In this document: piece after piece, positions 1-8,638 of the stretch
How positions within the stretch are numbered: position 1 is the first letter of the stretch
How the letters are laid out: each line of letters begins with the position of its first letter
Origin: CAZUEG01 sp043798775
GTDB lineage: Bacteria > Patescibacteriota > Minisyncoccia > Minisyncoccales > GWA2-46-15
Reading direction: 5' to 3'
NCBI GenBank assembly: GCA_043798775.1
Contig: JAZDOL010000017.1
Coordinates: 1 to 11,130, forward strand
DNA: 11,130 bases
Made by a program: the position numbers and the translations under genes
Notes under the pieces: generated by a model
What the model was told of the DNA's origin: nothing
The model's database searches: none
Seen by the model: only the letters and a program-made list of their open reading frames with translations

Positions 1-779
1 GTATCGCCTTGGGCGCTTTAGAAATGCCGCTTATTGACTTGGCCCGCTACTTCACTATATTTCCCAACAACGGTGTTTTGAGACCTCTTAAAACGACGGT
101 TGATTGTGAAATTGATATTCAGACCACGGCCGATAAAATAATCGCCACTCCAGAATATATTGAACTGGTCAACAAAATTTTGAACGATCGAAAAACCGGA
201 GTCGAACAGTTCGGCATTAATAGCGAGTTAAATCTTTCCCAATCGAATTATGCTTTAAAAACCGGCACATCGCGCGACTTTAAGGACAGCTGGATTATTG
301 GCTATACTCCGGATTTTCTGGTTGGCATGTGGGTTGGCAATGCCGACAATTCTTCAACTAACGAAGTGTCGGGGCAGACAGGGGCAGGGATGATTTGGAT
401 GCAAACAATGGAACTATTGCTTGGCTCTCAATACAACAAAAACACGCCGTTTGATTTTTCCCGACTGACGGAATTCAAGACGCCCTATGGATCCGATTAC
501 GGATTATCAAACGATAATCCGGAGGCGATTACTAATATTTTAGAAAACAAAGATTTGTCGCTGATCGTCAATCCCCACGACGGCGATAATATTGTTGTCG
601 ATGATAATTCCATTATTAATTTAACGGCTGATGAATCGGTTAATTGGTTCGTCAATAGTGTCTTTTTAGGCAATGGCATTTCATTACCCTACCAGCCGAC
701 AATAACAGGAAAATACACCATAAAAGCAGCGGCCAATGATAAGGAAGAAACGATAACTATATTCGTAGAGCGGGAATAA
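1..779 (+). CDS. pbpC: Penicillin-binding protein 1C, C-terminal part (5' truncated by the window edge)
   Basis: This is the C-terminal part of a bifunctional class A penicillin-binding protein, which polymerises and cross-links peptidoglycan on the outer face of the membrane. The frame is open to the left edge (first full codon at 3-5), so the gene starts outside the window; the TTG at 9 is not a real start. Seen directly: the end of the transpeptidase domain, including a segment like the usual class A 'LG..E..L..LA..Y..F.N.G', and the KTGTS active-site box at 258-272 followed by the typical 'DSWIIGYTP' and 'GMWVGN'. The catalytic SxxK and SxN motifs would lie upstream of the window. After a linker, roughly 565-770 encodes a small beta-rich tail starting near 'NPHDGD', which resembles the PBP1C C-terminal domain (BiPBP_C); this tail points to PBP1C over PBP1A. 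The stop is TAA at 777-779. The convergent neighbour is an alpha-2-macroglobulin gene, a known partner of pbpC. Confidence 0.9.
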   Translation, partial: IALGALEMPLIDLARYFTIFPNNGVLRPLKTTVDCEIDIQTTADKIIATPEYIELVNKILNDRKTGVEQFGINSELNLSQSNYALKTGTSRDFKDSWIIGYTPDFLVGMWVGNADNSSTNEVSGQTGAGMIWMQTMELLLGSQYNKNTPFDFSRLTEFKTPYGSDYGLSNDNPEAITNILENKDLSLIVNPHDGDNIVVDDNSIINLTADESVNWFVNSVFLGNGISLPYQPTITGKYTIKAAANDKEETITIFVERE

Positions 780-808
780 ACTTAGCCAGGCAACCCCGGG
801 GGTCCCTG

Positions 809-846
809 TTTGGTCAACCTCCGACATCGACCAAATAGCGGTTGAC
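809..846. other. Two mutually exclusive hairpins between convergent genes, possible bidirectional terminator
   Basis: The 71-base gap between the stops of pbpC and A2M holds two overlapping inverted repeats. TTTGGTC (809-815) can pair with GACCAAA (829-835), leaving a 13-base loop. GTCAACC (813-819) can pair with GGTTGAC (840-846), leaving a 20-base loop. The left arms share 813-815, so only one pairing can form at a time. A small GC palindrome (ACCCCGGGGGT, 793-803) lies just before. No clean T-run follows on either strand, so a rho-independent terminator is only suggested by the position between two converging stops. Confidence 0.35.
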
Positions 847-850
847 TGTT

Positions 851-3800
851 CTATTGTTTTACAACGAAATAGCTGCCAGCGGCGCGACCGAAGTTTTCCG
901 GAAAATACATTTCATAAACCAATGTCGGCAGGTAGTTGAATTTTCCGGGAGTCAGCGCTCGGATATAATAATCATATTCGTAAACTCCGGGGTTAAGCTG
1001 GTCGACATACAAAAACGCTTTATCGTCACGCAGTTCTTTATAGGCAGGCATTAACTCCCTGCCGACTAATTCTTTTTCAGCAAGGCGCAATGACTTTTCT
1101 TCCGTTGCCAAGTCAAGATTAACAATCTCGAATCCGGCAGGAATGTAATCTTCCACTGCGACGAATCTCCTGTCGGTTGGCACAGTTATCGCCAGATGAA
1201 CGCGGACGACATCGCCAACCCGCGCCTCGTTTAGCGGGGTTTTATTTCCCTTGTCATCAAGCCGATAAATGCCTCTTATAATGCTAAACCCTTCATCGCG
1301 CGGAGGAATTTGGTCTTGTGGTAAGTAGTATTTTAAGGATAAATCGTAATACAGGCCATTTTGTAAAGAATTCATATCTTTCTTCACAAACGAAACGGTA
1401 TTGTTTTCGTCAATCGCCAAACCCTTAATTGGGACTTCTTTACGCCACTGGCCAAGGATATTCTGTCCATTAAACCGCGTTTCCCCGATTGGCTTGTCGT
1501 TAATGGAAACCGTCAGGGAAAAATCGGCTTGCGTTTCCTTCCGCCACTTCAAGAATTCGGTCAGAGCGTCAACAGCCGCCAGGGTGTTGTTAGTTGAACC
1601 CCATACGCCATTTTTGTCGCGAGAATTTAAAAGCCATCGCAAAACTTTATCGGTTATCGGGCTTTCGTTTTTTCTGACGGCCAGCGATTTCAGATACAAG
1701 GCGGTATCTTTTGTTGCCGTTTCGTAATAATACCAGCCGAAATTATCGTTCGGTTCGACAAACGCCCCGCGGCTGTCGATATTTACCCGGTTGTCCAGTG
1801 ATTCGTATATTTTTGACCGCAGTTGGATCGGATACCTTTCATCCATCAGCAGCGATAAATATGCCAAAGAGCTGGTCGATATTTGCTCTCTAATATACAA
1901 ATCATTCTCTGTCAGCTTAATGATTTTTTCTTTCAATAGTCCCGATTTATCAGAAATCTTTAAGGGAGATAATATATAAGCGGTCAGAATCAGATTATTG
2001 TTGTCGCTATACAAATCCTGACGGGTAGTAATCGCTTTGTATAAATAGTCCGCTCCTTTTTGAATCGCCGTTTTATCAACGGAATAACCGGCCACCGAAA
2101 GATTGTTCATCGCTTCAACCACCGATAAAGTCGCATAGAAACTGGAGTCTGTACCACCCCACAAAGCGAATCCCCCATCGGGACGCTGATATTTATACAG
2201 ATCAGCCAAGCCCTTCACCGCCACCTCGTCAATCGTATATTCTTTGCCGTTATAATTTATCTTTTCCAGTTTGATTTTGTCTCCCAGATTGGGGATATTC
2301 AAACCGCTCTTTAGTATCGCGATCGCGTTAAGCCGCGATGAAATCTGTTCGGCGCAACCGTAAGGATATTCCAATAAATATTTTAATCCGTCATAAACAA
2401 AGACCGCCAATGTTGCCGAACCGGAAATCTTCAGCGAACCCTTTTCTTTGACAATGTTATTCGGCAGGTAAATATACTCTTTGGTTATCGGCTCACGGGT
2501 GTAATTGGCGGTAGAAACAGTTTCAAAGGTATCGTTTGCGGTAACTCGGATTAATTGAATAACCGTATCTTCCAAACCAATTCCTTTTGCCGATAAGGTA
2601 AACTGGTGGCTCATCGTTCCATCTGTCGGCGAGTTTATCGGCGCTTCAACCTTGAAATAAACCGTAGTTGAACTGCTCGCCGCCAAGCGGATTGTTTTCT
2701 CCGTACTATCTTTGAAGTTCAGGGTACCGCTCTTTAGTGATACTTTAAATTGACCACTTTGACCGCTTTGATTAAACACCGTTGCCCCAATGGTAAAATT
2801 GTCGCCGGGAACAATAAAGCGCGGCTTTAAGGGCACGACCATCAGCTCTTTACGGGTTTTAAACTCCAGATAATTAACCCCCAATTTGGTATCCTTGGTA
2901 ACGCCCAATGTTTCCATTTGCCAAGTGGTTAAATTGTCGGGCAATACGAATTGCGCTACCGCCTTACCGTCACTGCCAGTCGTGATATCCGCCAGCCATA
3001 ATGCCGTTTCTTTAAATTCTCCGCGGACTCTTACCGCCAGCGCTTTATCCTGCGAAGACGCCTCGCCGCCGCCTCCGCCCTTTGTGGGAATATCCGTTTG
3101 AATAAGGATATTCTTGGTATTAACCGATGTCGTGACGGTTAACGGAAACCCGCCGTAAAAGAAAATAACCGGATCTTTTTTCTGATTTCCTTCCAGCGCC
3201 AATACGCTTAAATCGACAACCGCCGCCGACAGTTCCGCCATTACCGGACGGCCTTCATTGTCTTTGACGGCAAATGACAAATTAACCTGTTCGCCGGGAA
3301 GGTAATGAGTCTTGTTGGTTTTGGCGGTGATATTTAATTCTTTAGTCGGGGTATCAATTTTGAATTCCGCTTGGCCGAATTTAACCTCGCCCGATGGCGA
3401 TAATAGCAGGGCCGATAAATATATATTCGGCGCGTATTCGCCTTTTACGTCAAAATCAAACTTATATAAATTACCGATAACATCAATAATCTGGTAATCA
3501 AACACCTTACCTCTTTCTAAGGCGATAAACGCTTTTGCTTTGTTAAACGGCGATTTAATGACGATCGCCCCTTTTTCTCCGACATTCAAATTCGATTTTT
3601 CCGGAACAATTTCCAGGTCGGTATTATTTGTCGGGCGGATACTGACGCTTCCTTCGCCATAAACATACATTGTATAAACCGAACGGATTTTATTTCCCCG
3701 GTTGTCAAAACCGAAGGCCTCGATTTCATATTCTCCTTCTTTGTCAAATATCAGCGATTTCCGATAATTGCCGCTTCCGTCGGTACTATACGGATAATGA

Positions 3801-6800
3801 TTTATCAGGTCCCGCTTTTTTTCCCATTTATAGGAATATCCGCCGGTGGCTTCCTGCCTTTTTAAATAATCCCACCTTACCCGGTAAACCGACAAGTTCT
3901 GGCTATTGACCGCGACCGGCTTTCCGGTAGTATCAACTGTTTTTATTTTTAAACCCGCTTCCTCGCCCTTCCCGACAAACCATTTTTCCGGAATAATTCC
4001 GATATAATAATCGCCGCCATGAAGAATAAATGATTTCTGTTGCGATACCGATCGGCCGTCGTTTGTTTTTACTGTGATATCAAATACGATAATCTTGCTG
4101 CTCCTATCGTCCTCGTTTTTGAATAATAGCGATAAATCGGCGGGAACTGAAAGCCGCGCTATTCCGTTTGCAAGCGTTGCCTCGCCGCGGCTGATGAATT
4201 TTTCCCCGTAGCAATTCCCCACCCAGCATATATCGTTAACGCCGAAATGATAGTAACCGTCTTTATAGCGGTCGAAATAATAATTCTGGCTGGAAATAGT
4301 ATATTCCGCTTCGCCGGTTTCAACGGGTACGCCGAAATAATAATCGGCTTTGATTTCCATATTCACCGTGTCTTTTGACACATACTCTTCCTTGTCGGTT
4401 TTAAGTTCCACTTTAAACGCCGCCGGCTCATATTCCAGAACGTTGAAATAAGCGCAATCGTATGATTCCGCACAAATACTGTATAGTCCCAGAGGAGCAT
4501 TGTTATCGATATTCACCTTCGTATTCACCGTTCCGAATTCGCTGACATCTAAATCGACGCTTAATATCTGATCGTAGCGGCTGTTATTGACTTTCAAATT
4601 AACTGACTTATCGCGATATATCTCATAATTGCCGTCATAGCCAAGGCGATAAATGCCTTTTACAAAAACATCCTGGCCGGGGCGATAAATCGGCTTATCG
4701 GTATATAAATACATCCGGCGGCTGGAGTAAGCGTTTTCCGCCCAGTTCATTTTATTTTCCCATAGCGGGACCGCGGTTGAATCATTACCTTTATTGACAG
4801 TAACGGCGCCGGCGTAGTCGATGTTTTCCGTTTTGGCAATTCCATTACTGTCGGTCGCAAGCGTCCCTTGAGAGATAAAGTCCGACTCCCCCTTATAAAG
4901 AGTTACAAGCGCTCCCCCAACCGGTTCAAGAGTTTTAATCTCGGTAACCCAATACAAATTGGACAAGCTGCTTTTTTCGTCCTTGGAAAGCGCCAAATAA
5001 TTGCCTCCGCCATAACTGCCCGGCATTGTCCTTTTTTCCATCACTGAAAGATCGGTAACGTTTAGATAGGTTCTTTCGAAGGCCTGTCGCTCCACTGGCT
5101 TATTTATTTTGGAGTCCCAATAACTCCGCCGATAGTTAGGATTAGAGAATGTTAAAATATAATATCCCAGAGGATCGGTAAAATAGTCGGCGATATTAAC
5201 TTGAAAATAATTCTTCCCCCAATAACGCTGACCTAAAGATATCTTTTCTTTCACAATCGATTCGCAAGGCAAGCTGACACTGCTAATTTGTCCATCCCAC
5301 GATTGTTTATTTAAGTTTTTTAGGAAAGATACGGCGTCCAGTTGGCAAATTTCCATATTCACATATTCCATATTCTGTACTGCGTAGGTCAGTTTGGTTT
5401 TACTGCTCGTTGTAACATTGTACGACGCCTGGAAGTGGAAAAAGGTCAGATTTTTTGCCGGCATTTCTCCGGTTGTAAATTGTAAATTTTCTTCGGCCCC
5501 TTGGCCAAACACATCTTCCAGTTTTAGGGTAAACGAATAACGCGAGTTGGGCGCTAGTCCGTAGGAAATATTGGTCATAAATTGACCAATGTCGCACCGG
5601 TTGTCTTGTATATAATCAATCCGATAAGAAGTCCCCCAATAGTTCACTTCGTATTCGCCGTCGCCAATAATATGTTTTTTAGAATCTGCCTTTTCGGGAA
5701 CGATAATTGGGTTATTGGAACAGATCGTAAAATCGGTAACACTGGCGGAGCCAGCTCCGTTATTGGGATATGTTTTTAATATTGTGAATTTCGGAAATGC
5801 AATTAACTCTTTAGTAACGGAATCACTGTTAATCGTTAAACCGTTAGGATTAACGATTTTATCAAGAACAACCGTTAATTTTTCTCCCAATCCGATTAAT
5901 TGCGCGTTAAAAGAAATTTTAACAATTTTTTTATCGGTAATCTTGGGGCAATCATTATAGCTGTAATATTCGTCTTCGCGACACTTTTCTCCATAGGTGA
6001 TATCTTTGATTTTATCACCATTAATTTGCGACCTGCCCAGATCAACTTCTTCATAAAAACGAATTATCAAACTCCCTTGAGGGTCAAAATATTCCGGGCG
6101 GCTATATGCCGCGCGAACGGATTCACTGCCTACTGATTCAATAAAATCGGGAACACCAAACGTAACGCTTTGGCTTTGATCAAGGATCAAGTCCCCTTCT
6201 AAAGGATATGCCTTATTAATCGACAGAGTATATGAATGATTAAAATTCCACAAACCGGCGAGTCCGAACTGATCGGCCTGATTATAAATCTCGACTACCG
6301 ACTTATTAACATCGTCGCCACTGGCCGTTTCGGTGACTTTATTTTGTTTGGGAAATATTGAAAACGATGTCAGGTTGCTAAAAAAAACAGCGATCGAATC
6401 AACAATTCCCGGCGTCGTTAATGTCTGTGGCGTTGTCGGAAGAAATTTTCTTGTCGCCTTATGATAGCTGATTGATACCGGCACCTTGCTGTTAGAGTTA
6501 ATGTCGGTAACCGCGATCTCGTCTTTCAGGCGATTAAGGTCTACCGGCTGATTGAACCGGACAATAAAGGGCTGATTATACGGAACGGCTCCTTCAGAAA
6601 AACTCTGATATCGCAATCGGCGAGTATAAAATACGACGGATGTTTCTTTAACGCGGATTCCATCCATTGAGATAAACCCCGGCTTGACCTTCACTGTATA
6701 GGTTGAAGCGCTCTGCAGTTTGTCTTGGGGAATAAATTGCAAATTCCTTGTGGTAATCCACTTAAAACGGCCGGGGGTTTGCGGAGTAATTTCTACGGGA

Positions 6801-7378
6801 ATATTTTTTGACTCTAAATTCTGCAGTGTTGTTAAGGGAACCATTGGCCGATTGAAAACAATGGTAATTTCCGTATCCTCCGGCGCCTCGCTGCCATCTT
6901 TGGGAAAAATTGCGATTATCGCCGGATCGTCAACTGCTTCAAAATCAGCAGAAATTTGCTCGCCGTTAGTCATCATTAAAACTGCCCGATAATAACGATT
7001 TGTTTTCAGGTCCTCATTAGGACGATAATAAACAACCTCGTAATCGCTTTTAGCAGAAACAACATTAACAAATAATCCTAAAAGCGGATTGTTGTTTTTT
7101 TGCCAGACGCCGGAAATCTCGGGGTCGAATTTGATATTACTCTTCGCATAGCTTGCGTCTACACCCTTGGGAAGACGAACAGCAATCATCGCCGAACGAG
7201 AGATCTTTTCCGGCACAAGCCGATACGCTTCTTCGTACCCCTTTGGTAAAAGATTAACTCCAAAATACACCATTAAAGAAACGGCAATCGTAACCGCTCC
7301 GGCGATTAACACAAACAATCCGCGTCGTTGGTTACGAGACATTGACGGCATAATTTGTTGAGAGGCTTGGTCGGACAT
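851..7378 (-). CDS. Large membrane-anchored bacterial alpha-2-macroglobulin with intact thioester
   Basis: This is a bacterial alpha-2-macroglobulin (YfhM/COG2373-like), an extracytoplasmic protease trap. Family knowledge: cleavage of a bait region exposes a Cys-Gln thioester that covalently captures the attacking protease. Seen in the 2175 residues: a basic N-terminus (RNQRR) and one hydrophobic segment at about 21-44, with no lipobox Cys, so it is probably held by an uncleaved signal anchor rather than a lipid. Next come Ig-like/MG-type domains ('PGRFKWITTRNLQF' is typical), then the signature YLYTDKPIYRPG at 890-901 (MG2/MG3). A flexible stretch with five glycines at 1434-1438 is the likely bait or linker. 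FKETALW at 1455-1461 begins the A2M core, and the thioester box GCAEQ has Cys1675 and Gln1678. A helical thioester domain and a complete C-terminal domain follow. It is longer than E. coli YfhM (about 1650 residues), mostly through extra N-terminal domains. No Shine-Dalgarno precedes the ATG at 7376-7378; a weak TTGTTC-16-TATCGT pair lies just upstream. A start at Met11 is also possible. Confidence 0.93.
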   Translation of the reverse strand: MSDQASQQIMPSMSRNQRRGLFVLIAGAVTIAVSLMVYFGVNLLPKGYEEAYRLVPEKISRSAMIAVRLPKGVDASYAKSNIKFDPEISGVWQKNNNPLLGLFVNVVSAKSDYEVVYYRPNEDLKTNRYYRAVLMMTNGEQISADFEAVDDPAIIAIFPKDGSEAPEDTEITIVFNRPMVPLTTLQNLESKNIPVEITPQTPGRFKWITTRNLQFIPQDKLQSASTYTVKVKPGFISMDGIRVKETSVVFYTRRLRYQSFSEGAVPYNQPFIVRFNQPVDLNRLKDEIAVTDINSNSKVPVSISYHKATRKFLPTTPQTLTTPGIVDSIAVFFSNLTSFSIFPKQNKVTETASGDDVNKSVVEIYNQADQFGLAGLWNFNHSYTLSINKAYPLEGDLILDQSQSVTFGVPDFIESVGSESVRAAYSRPEYFDPQGSLIIRFYEEVDLGRSQINGDKIKDITYGEKCREDEYYSYNDCPKITDKKIVKISFNAQLIGLGEKLTVVLDKIVNPNGLTINSDSVTKELIAFPKFTILKTYPNNGAGSASVTDFTICSNNPIIVPEKADSKKHIIGDGEYEVNYWGTSYRIDYIQDNRCDIGQFMTNISYGLAPNSRYSFTLKLEDVFGQGAEENLQFTTGEMPAKNLTFFHFQASYNVTTSSKTKLTYAVQNMEYVNMEICQLDAVSFLKNLNKQSWDGQISSVSLPCESIVKEKISLGQRYWGKNYFQVNIADYFTDPLGYYILTFSNPNYRRSYWDSKINKPVERQAFERTYLNVTDLSVMEKRTMPGSYGGGNYLALSKDEKSSLSNLYWVTEIKTLEPVGGALVTLYKGESDFISQGTLATDSNGIAKTENIDYAGAVTVNKGNDSTAVPLWENKMNWAENAYSSRRMYLYTDKPIYRPGQDVFVKGIYRLGYDGNYEIYRDKSVNLKVNNSRYDQILSVDLDVSEFGTVNTKVNIDNNAPLGLYSICAESYDCAYFNVLEYEPAAFKVELKTDKEEYVSKDTVNMEIKADYYFGVPVETGEAEYTISSQNYYFDRYKDGYYHFGVNDICWVGNCYGEKFISRGEATLANGIARLSVPADLSLLFKNEDDRSSKIIVFDITVKTNDGRSVSQQKSFILHGGDYYIGIIPEKWFVGKGEEAGLKIKTVDTTGKPVAVNSQNLSVYRVRWDYLKRQEATGGYSYKWEKKRDLINHYPYSTDGSGNYRKSLIFDKEGEYEIEAFGFDNRGNKIRSVYTMYVYGEGSVSIRPTNNTDLEIVPEKSNLNVGEKGAIVIKSPFNKAKAFIALERGKVFDYQIIDVIGNLYKFDFDVKGEYAPNIYLSALLLSPSGEVKFGQAEFKIDTPTKELNITAKTNKTHYLPGEQVNLSFAVKDNEGRPVMAELSAAVVDLSVLALEGNQKKDPVIFFYGGFPLTVTTSVNTKNILIQTDIPTKGGGGGEASSQDKALAVRVRGEFKETALWLADITTGSDGKAVAQFVLPDNLTTWQMETLGVTKDTKLGVNYLEFKTRKELMVVPLKPRFIVPGDNFTIGATVFNQSGQSGQFKVSLKSGTLNFKDSTEKTIRLAASSSTTVYFKVEAPINSPTDGTMSHQFTLSAKGIGLEDTVIQLIRVTANDTFETVSTANYTREPITKEYIYLPNNIVKEKGSLKISGSATLAVFVYDGLKYLLEYPYGCAEQISSRLNAIAILKSGLNIPNLGDKIKLEKINYNGKEYTIDEVAVKGLADLYKYQRPDGGFALWGGTDSSFYATLSVVEAMNNLSVAGYSVDKTAIQKGADYLYKAITTRQDLYSDNNNLILTAYILSPLKISDKSGLLKEKIIKLTENDLYIREQISTSSLAYLSLLMDERYPIQLRSKIYESLDNRVNIDSRGAFVEPNDNFGWYYYETATKDTALYLKSLAVRKNESPITDKVLRWLLNSRDKNGVWGSTNNTLAAVDALTEFLKWRKETQADFSLTVSINDKPIGETRFNGQNILGQWRKEVPIKGLAIDENNTVSFVKKDMNSLQNGLYYDLSLKYYLPQDQIPPRDEGFSIIRGIYRLDDKGNKTPLNEARVGDVVRVHLAITVPTDRRFVAVEDYIPAGFEIVNLDLATEEKSLRLAEKELVGRELMPAYKELRDDKAFLYVDQLNPGVYEYDYYIRALTPGKFNYLPTLVYEMYFPENFGRAAGSYFVVKQ

Positions 7379-7428
7379 AGAGATACGATATTGATTTAAA
7401 AATTAAGAACAAATTAATAGTTTTAATG

Positions 7429-7563
7429 ACCAATTTTCAATTACCAATTCACAATAAAATACCAATTTAATAATTTACAAACGCGAATCCATTAATCGTG
7501 ATAATTAATTGAAAATTTAGACATTGTAAATTTATTGAAAATTGTAAATTGTAAATTGTAAAT
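7429..7563. repeat. AT-rich short-word repeats filling the A2M-mltG spacer
   Basis: The 194-base spacer between mltG and A2M is very AT-rich and built of related short words. At 7429-7467 there are three spaced copies of ACCAATT, which on the minus strand reads as AATTGGT words with TTGAAAATTGG. At 7535-7563 there is TTGAAAATTGTAAATTG followed by further ATTGTAA units (three in tandem at 7541-7561). The 17-base word at 7535-7551 recurs exactly inside pcm at 8989-9005. I see no RNA gene or convincing ORF here. It may carry the A2M promoter and leader, but no single promoter stands out. Confidence 0.6.
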
Positions 7564-7572
7564 TTCGGATGG

Positions 7573-8634
7573 TTATCTTAAGTATTTCTCCTTCTTTATA
7601 TTATGCTCTTCCAAAGTTCTGCTGAAAAGGGTTCGCCCGTCTTTTGTTGATAAATAGTACAAGTAATCGCTTTTCTCCGGATAAATTGCCGCCATGATGC
7701 TGTCGATTCCCGGATTAGAAATCGGCCCGATTGGCAAACCTTTTCGGCGGTAGGTATTATACGGCGAACAAGTTGCCGTATCAACATAAGAAACTCGATC
7801 CCGTGGCCCAAGGGAATATAAAACTGTGCTGTCTACTTGAAGTGGCATCCCGATTGATAGTCGTTTCCACAAAATACCGGCAACAATTTGTTTTTCGGAT
7901 AGGGTTTTTACTTCTCTTTCCAACAACGATGCCATCGTAACAATCTCGGCGATTGATTTATCTTGTCGCTTGATTTCGGCGCGCAATGCGGGGGTTAATT
8001 TCCTGTCAAAATTATCTAACATAATTTTAATTACCGCCATTATATCGGCGCCAAATGATATGCGGTAAGAATCGGGAAATAAATATCCTTCAAGGTTGGT
8101 ATCTCCTGGCTTATCGGCAAGAAATGAATACTCGTTATTATAATTATTAATTCCCTCACCGATTAATCCCTGGCAATCTTCTCGAATTAATGAGCGATTT
8201 AAATATAAAGGTTTTCCCGCAAGTTTAAAAAATTCGTCAGCATTGCCAATTTTTAAGTTATCTACATATTCGCCAATATCCGCCAAGTTCCAGCCCTCAA
8301 TAATTGTAATTTGTTTTTCTACCACTCTTCCCTTGGTAATAATAGCAATCACGCCGGGGATATTTTCTGTGCCGTCAAATTCATACTGCCCGACTCTGAC
8401 ATTTTTTGCGTTATTAGTAGCAACCGCATAGATAGTAAAAATCAAAGAAGAATTAATTACTCGCTCCTTTTGTAAATTATCCGCAACTTTTCTTAGTCCC
8501 TCTCCCTTACTGACGGTAATAGTTTTTGTTCCGTAAAAACGAGATTGTAAAACAAAAAAATCAGACAAGATAATTAAACTTATCGCTACCGCCACCGCCG
8601 TAATGATTATTATTTTTGCCGTCTTTGTAAGCAT
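7573..8634 (-). CDS. mltG: Endolytic murein transglycosylase MltG (YceG-like)
   Basis: MltG cleaves nascent glycan strands at the outer face of the membrane and is thought to release or terminate new peptidoglycan chains. With the start at 8632-8634 the protein has 353 residues. It has a short cytoplasmic tip, a transmembrane helix at about 8-23, a LysM-like subdomain ('TVSKGEGLRKVADNL') and then the YceG catalytic domain. Seen directly: 'IIEGWNLADI', the catalytic box SLLERE (Glu239 and Glu241; the catalytic Glu is in this box), 'KRLSIGMPLQVDSTV', and SPYNTYRRKGLPIGPISNPG at 290-309 near the C-terminus. The frame also runs 42 codons further upstream, but that part overlaps the end of pcm, lacks family resemblance and would bury the membrane helix. 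The chosen ATG sits 4 bases after the pcm stop, so the two are probably cotranscribed. The stop is TAA. Confidence 0.93.
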   Translation of the reverse strand: MLTKTAKIIIITAVAVAISLIILSDFFVLQSRFYGTKTITVSKGEGLRKVADNLQKERVINSSLIFTIYAVATNNAKNVRVGQYEFDGTENIPGVIAIITKGRVVEKQITIIEGWNLADIGEYVDNLKIGNADEFFKLAGKPLYLNRSLIREDCQGLIGEGINNYNNEYSFLADKPGDTNLEGYLFPDSYRISFGADIMAVIKIMLDNFDRKLTPALRAEIKRQDKSIAEIVTMASLLEREVKTLSEKQIVAGILWKRLSIGMPLQVDSTVLYSLGPRDRVSYVDTATCSPYNTYRRKGLPIGPISNPGIDSIMAAIYPEKSDYLYYLSTKDGRTLFSRTLEEHNIKKEKYLR

Positions 8635-8638
8635 TTTA

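Noticed and set aside
851..7378. Numerous plus-strand ORFs of 60-108 codons across the A2M gene
   Set aside because: They are antisense shadows of a continuous conserved coding sequence and show no family motifs of their own.
7319..7378. Lipoprotein signal on A2M
   Set aside because: The N-terminal hydrophobic segment is not followed by a lipobox Cys, so a transmembrane anchor is the better call.
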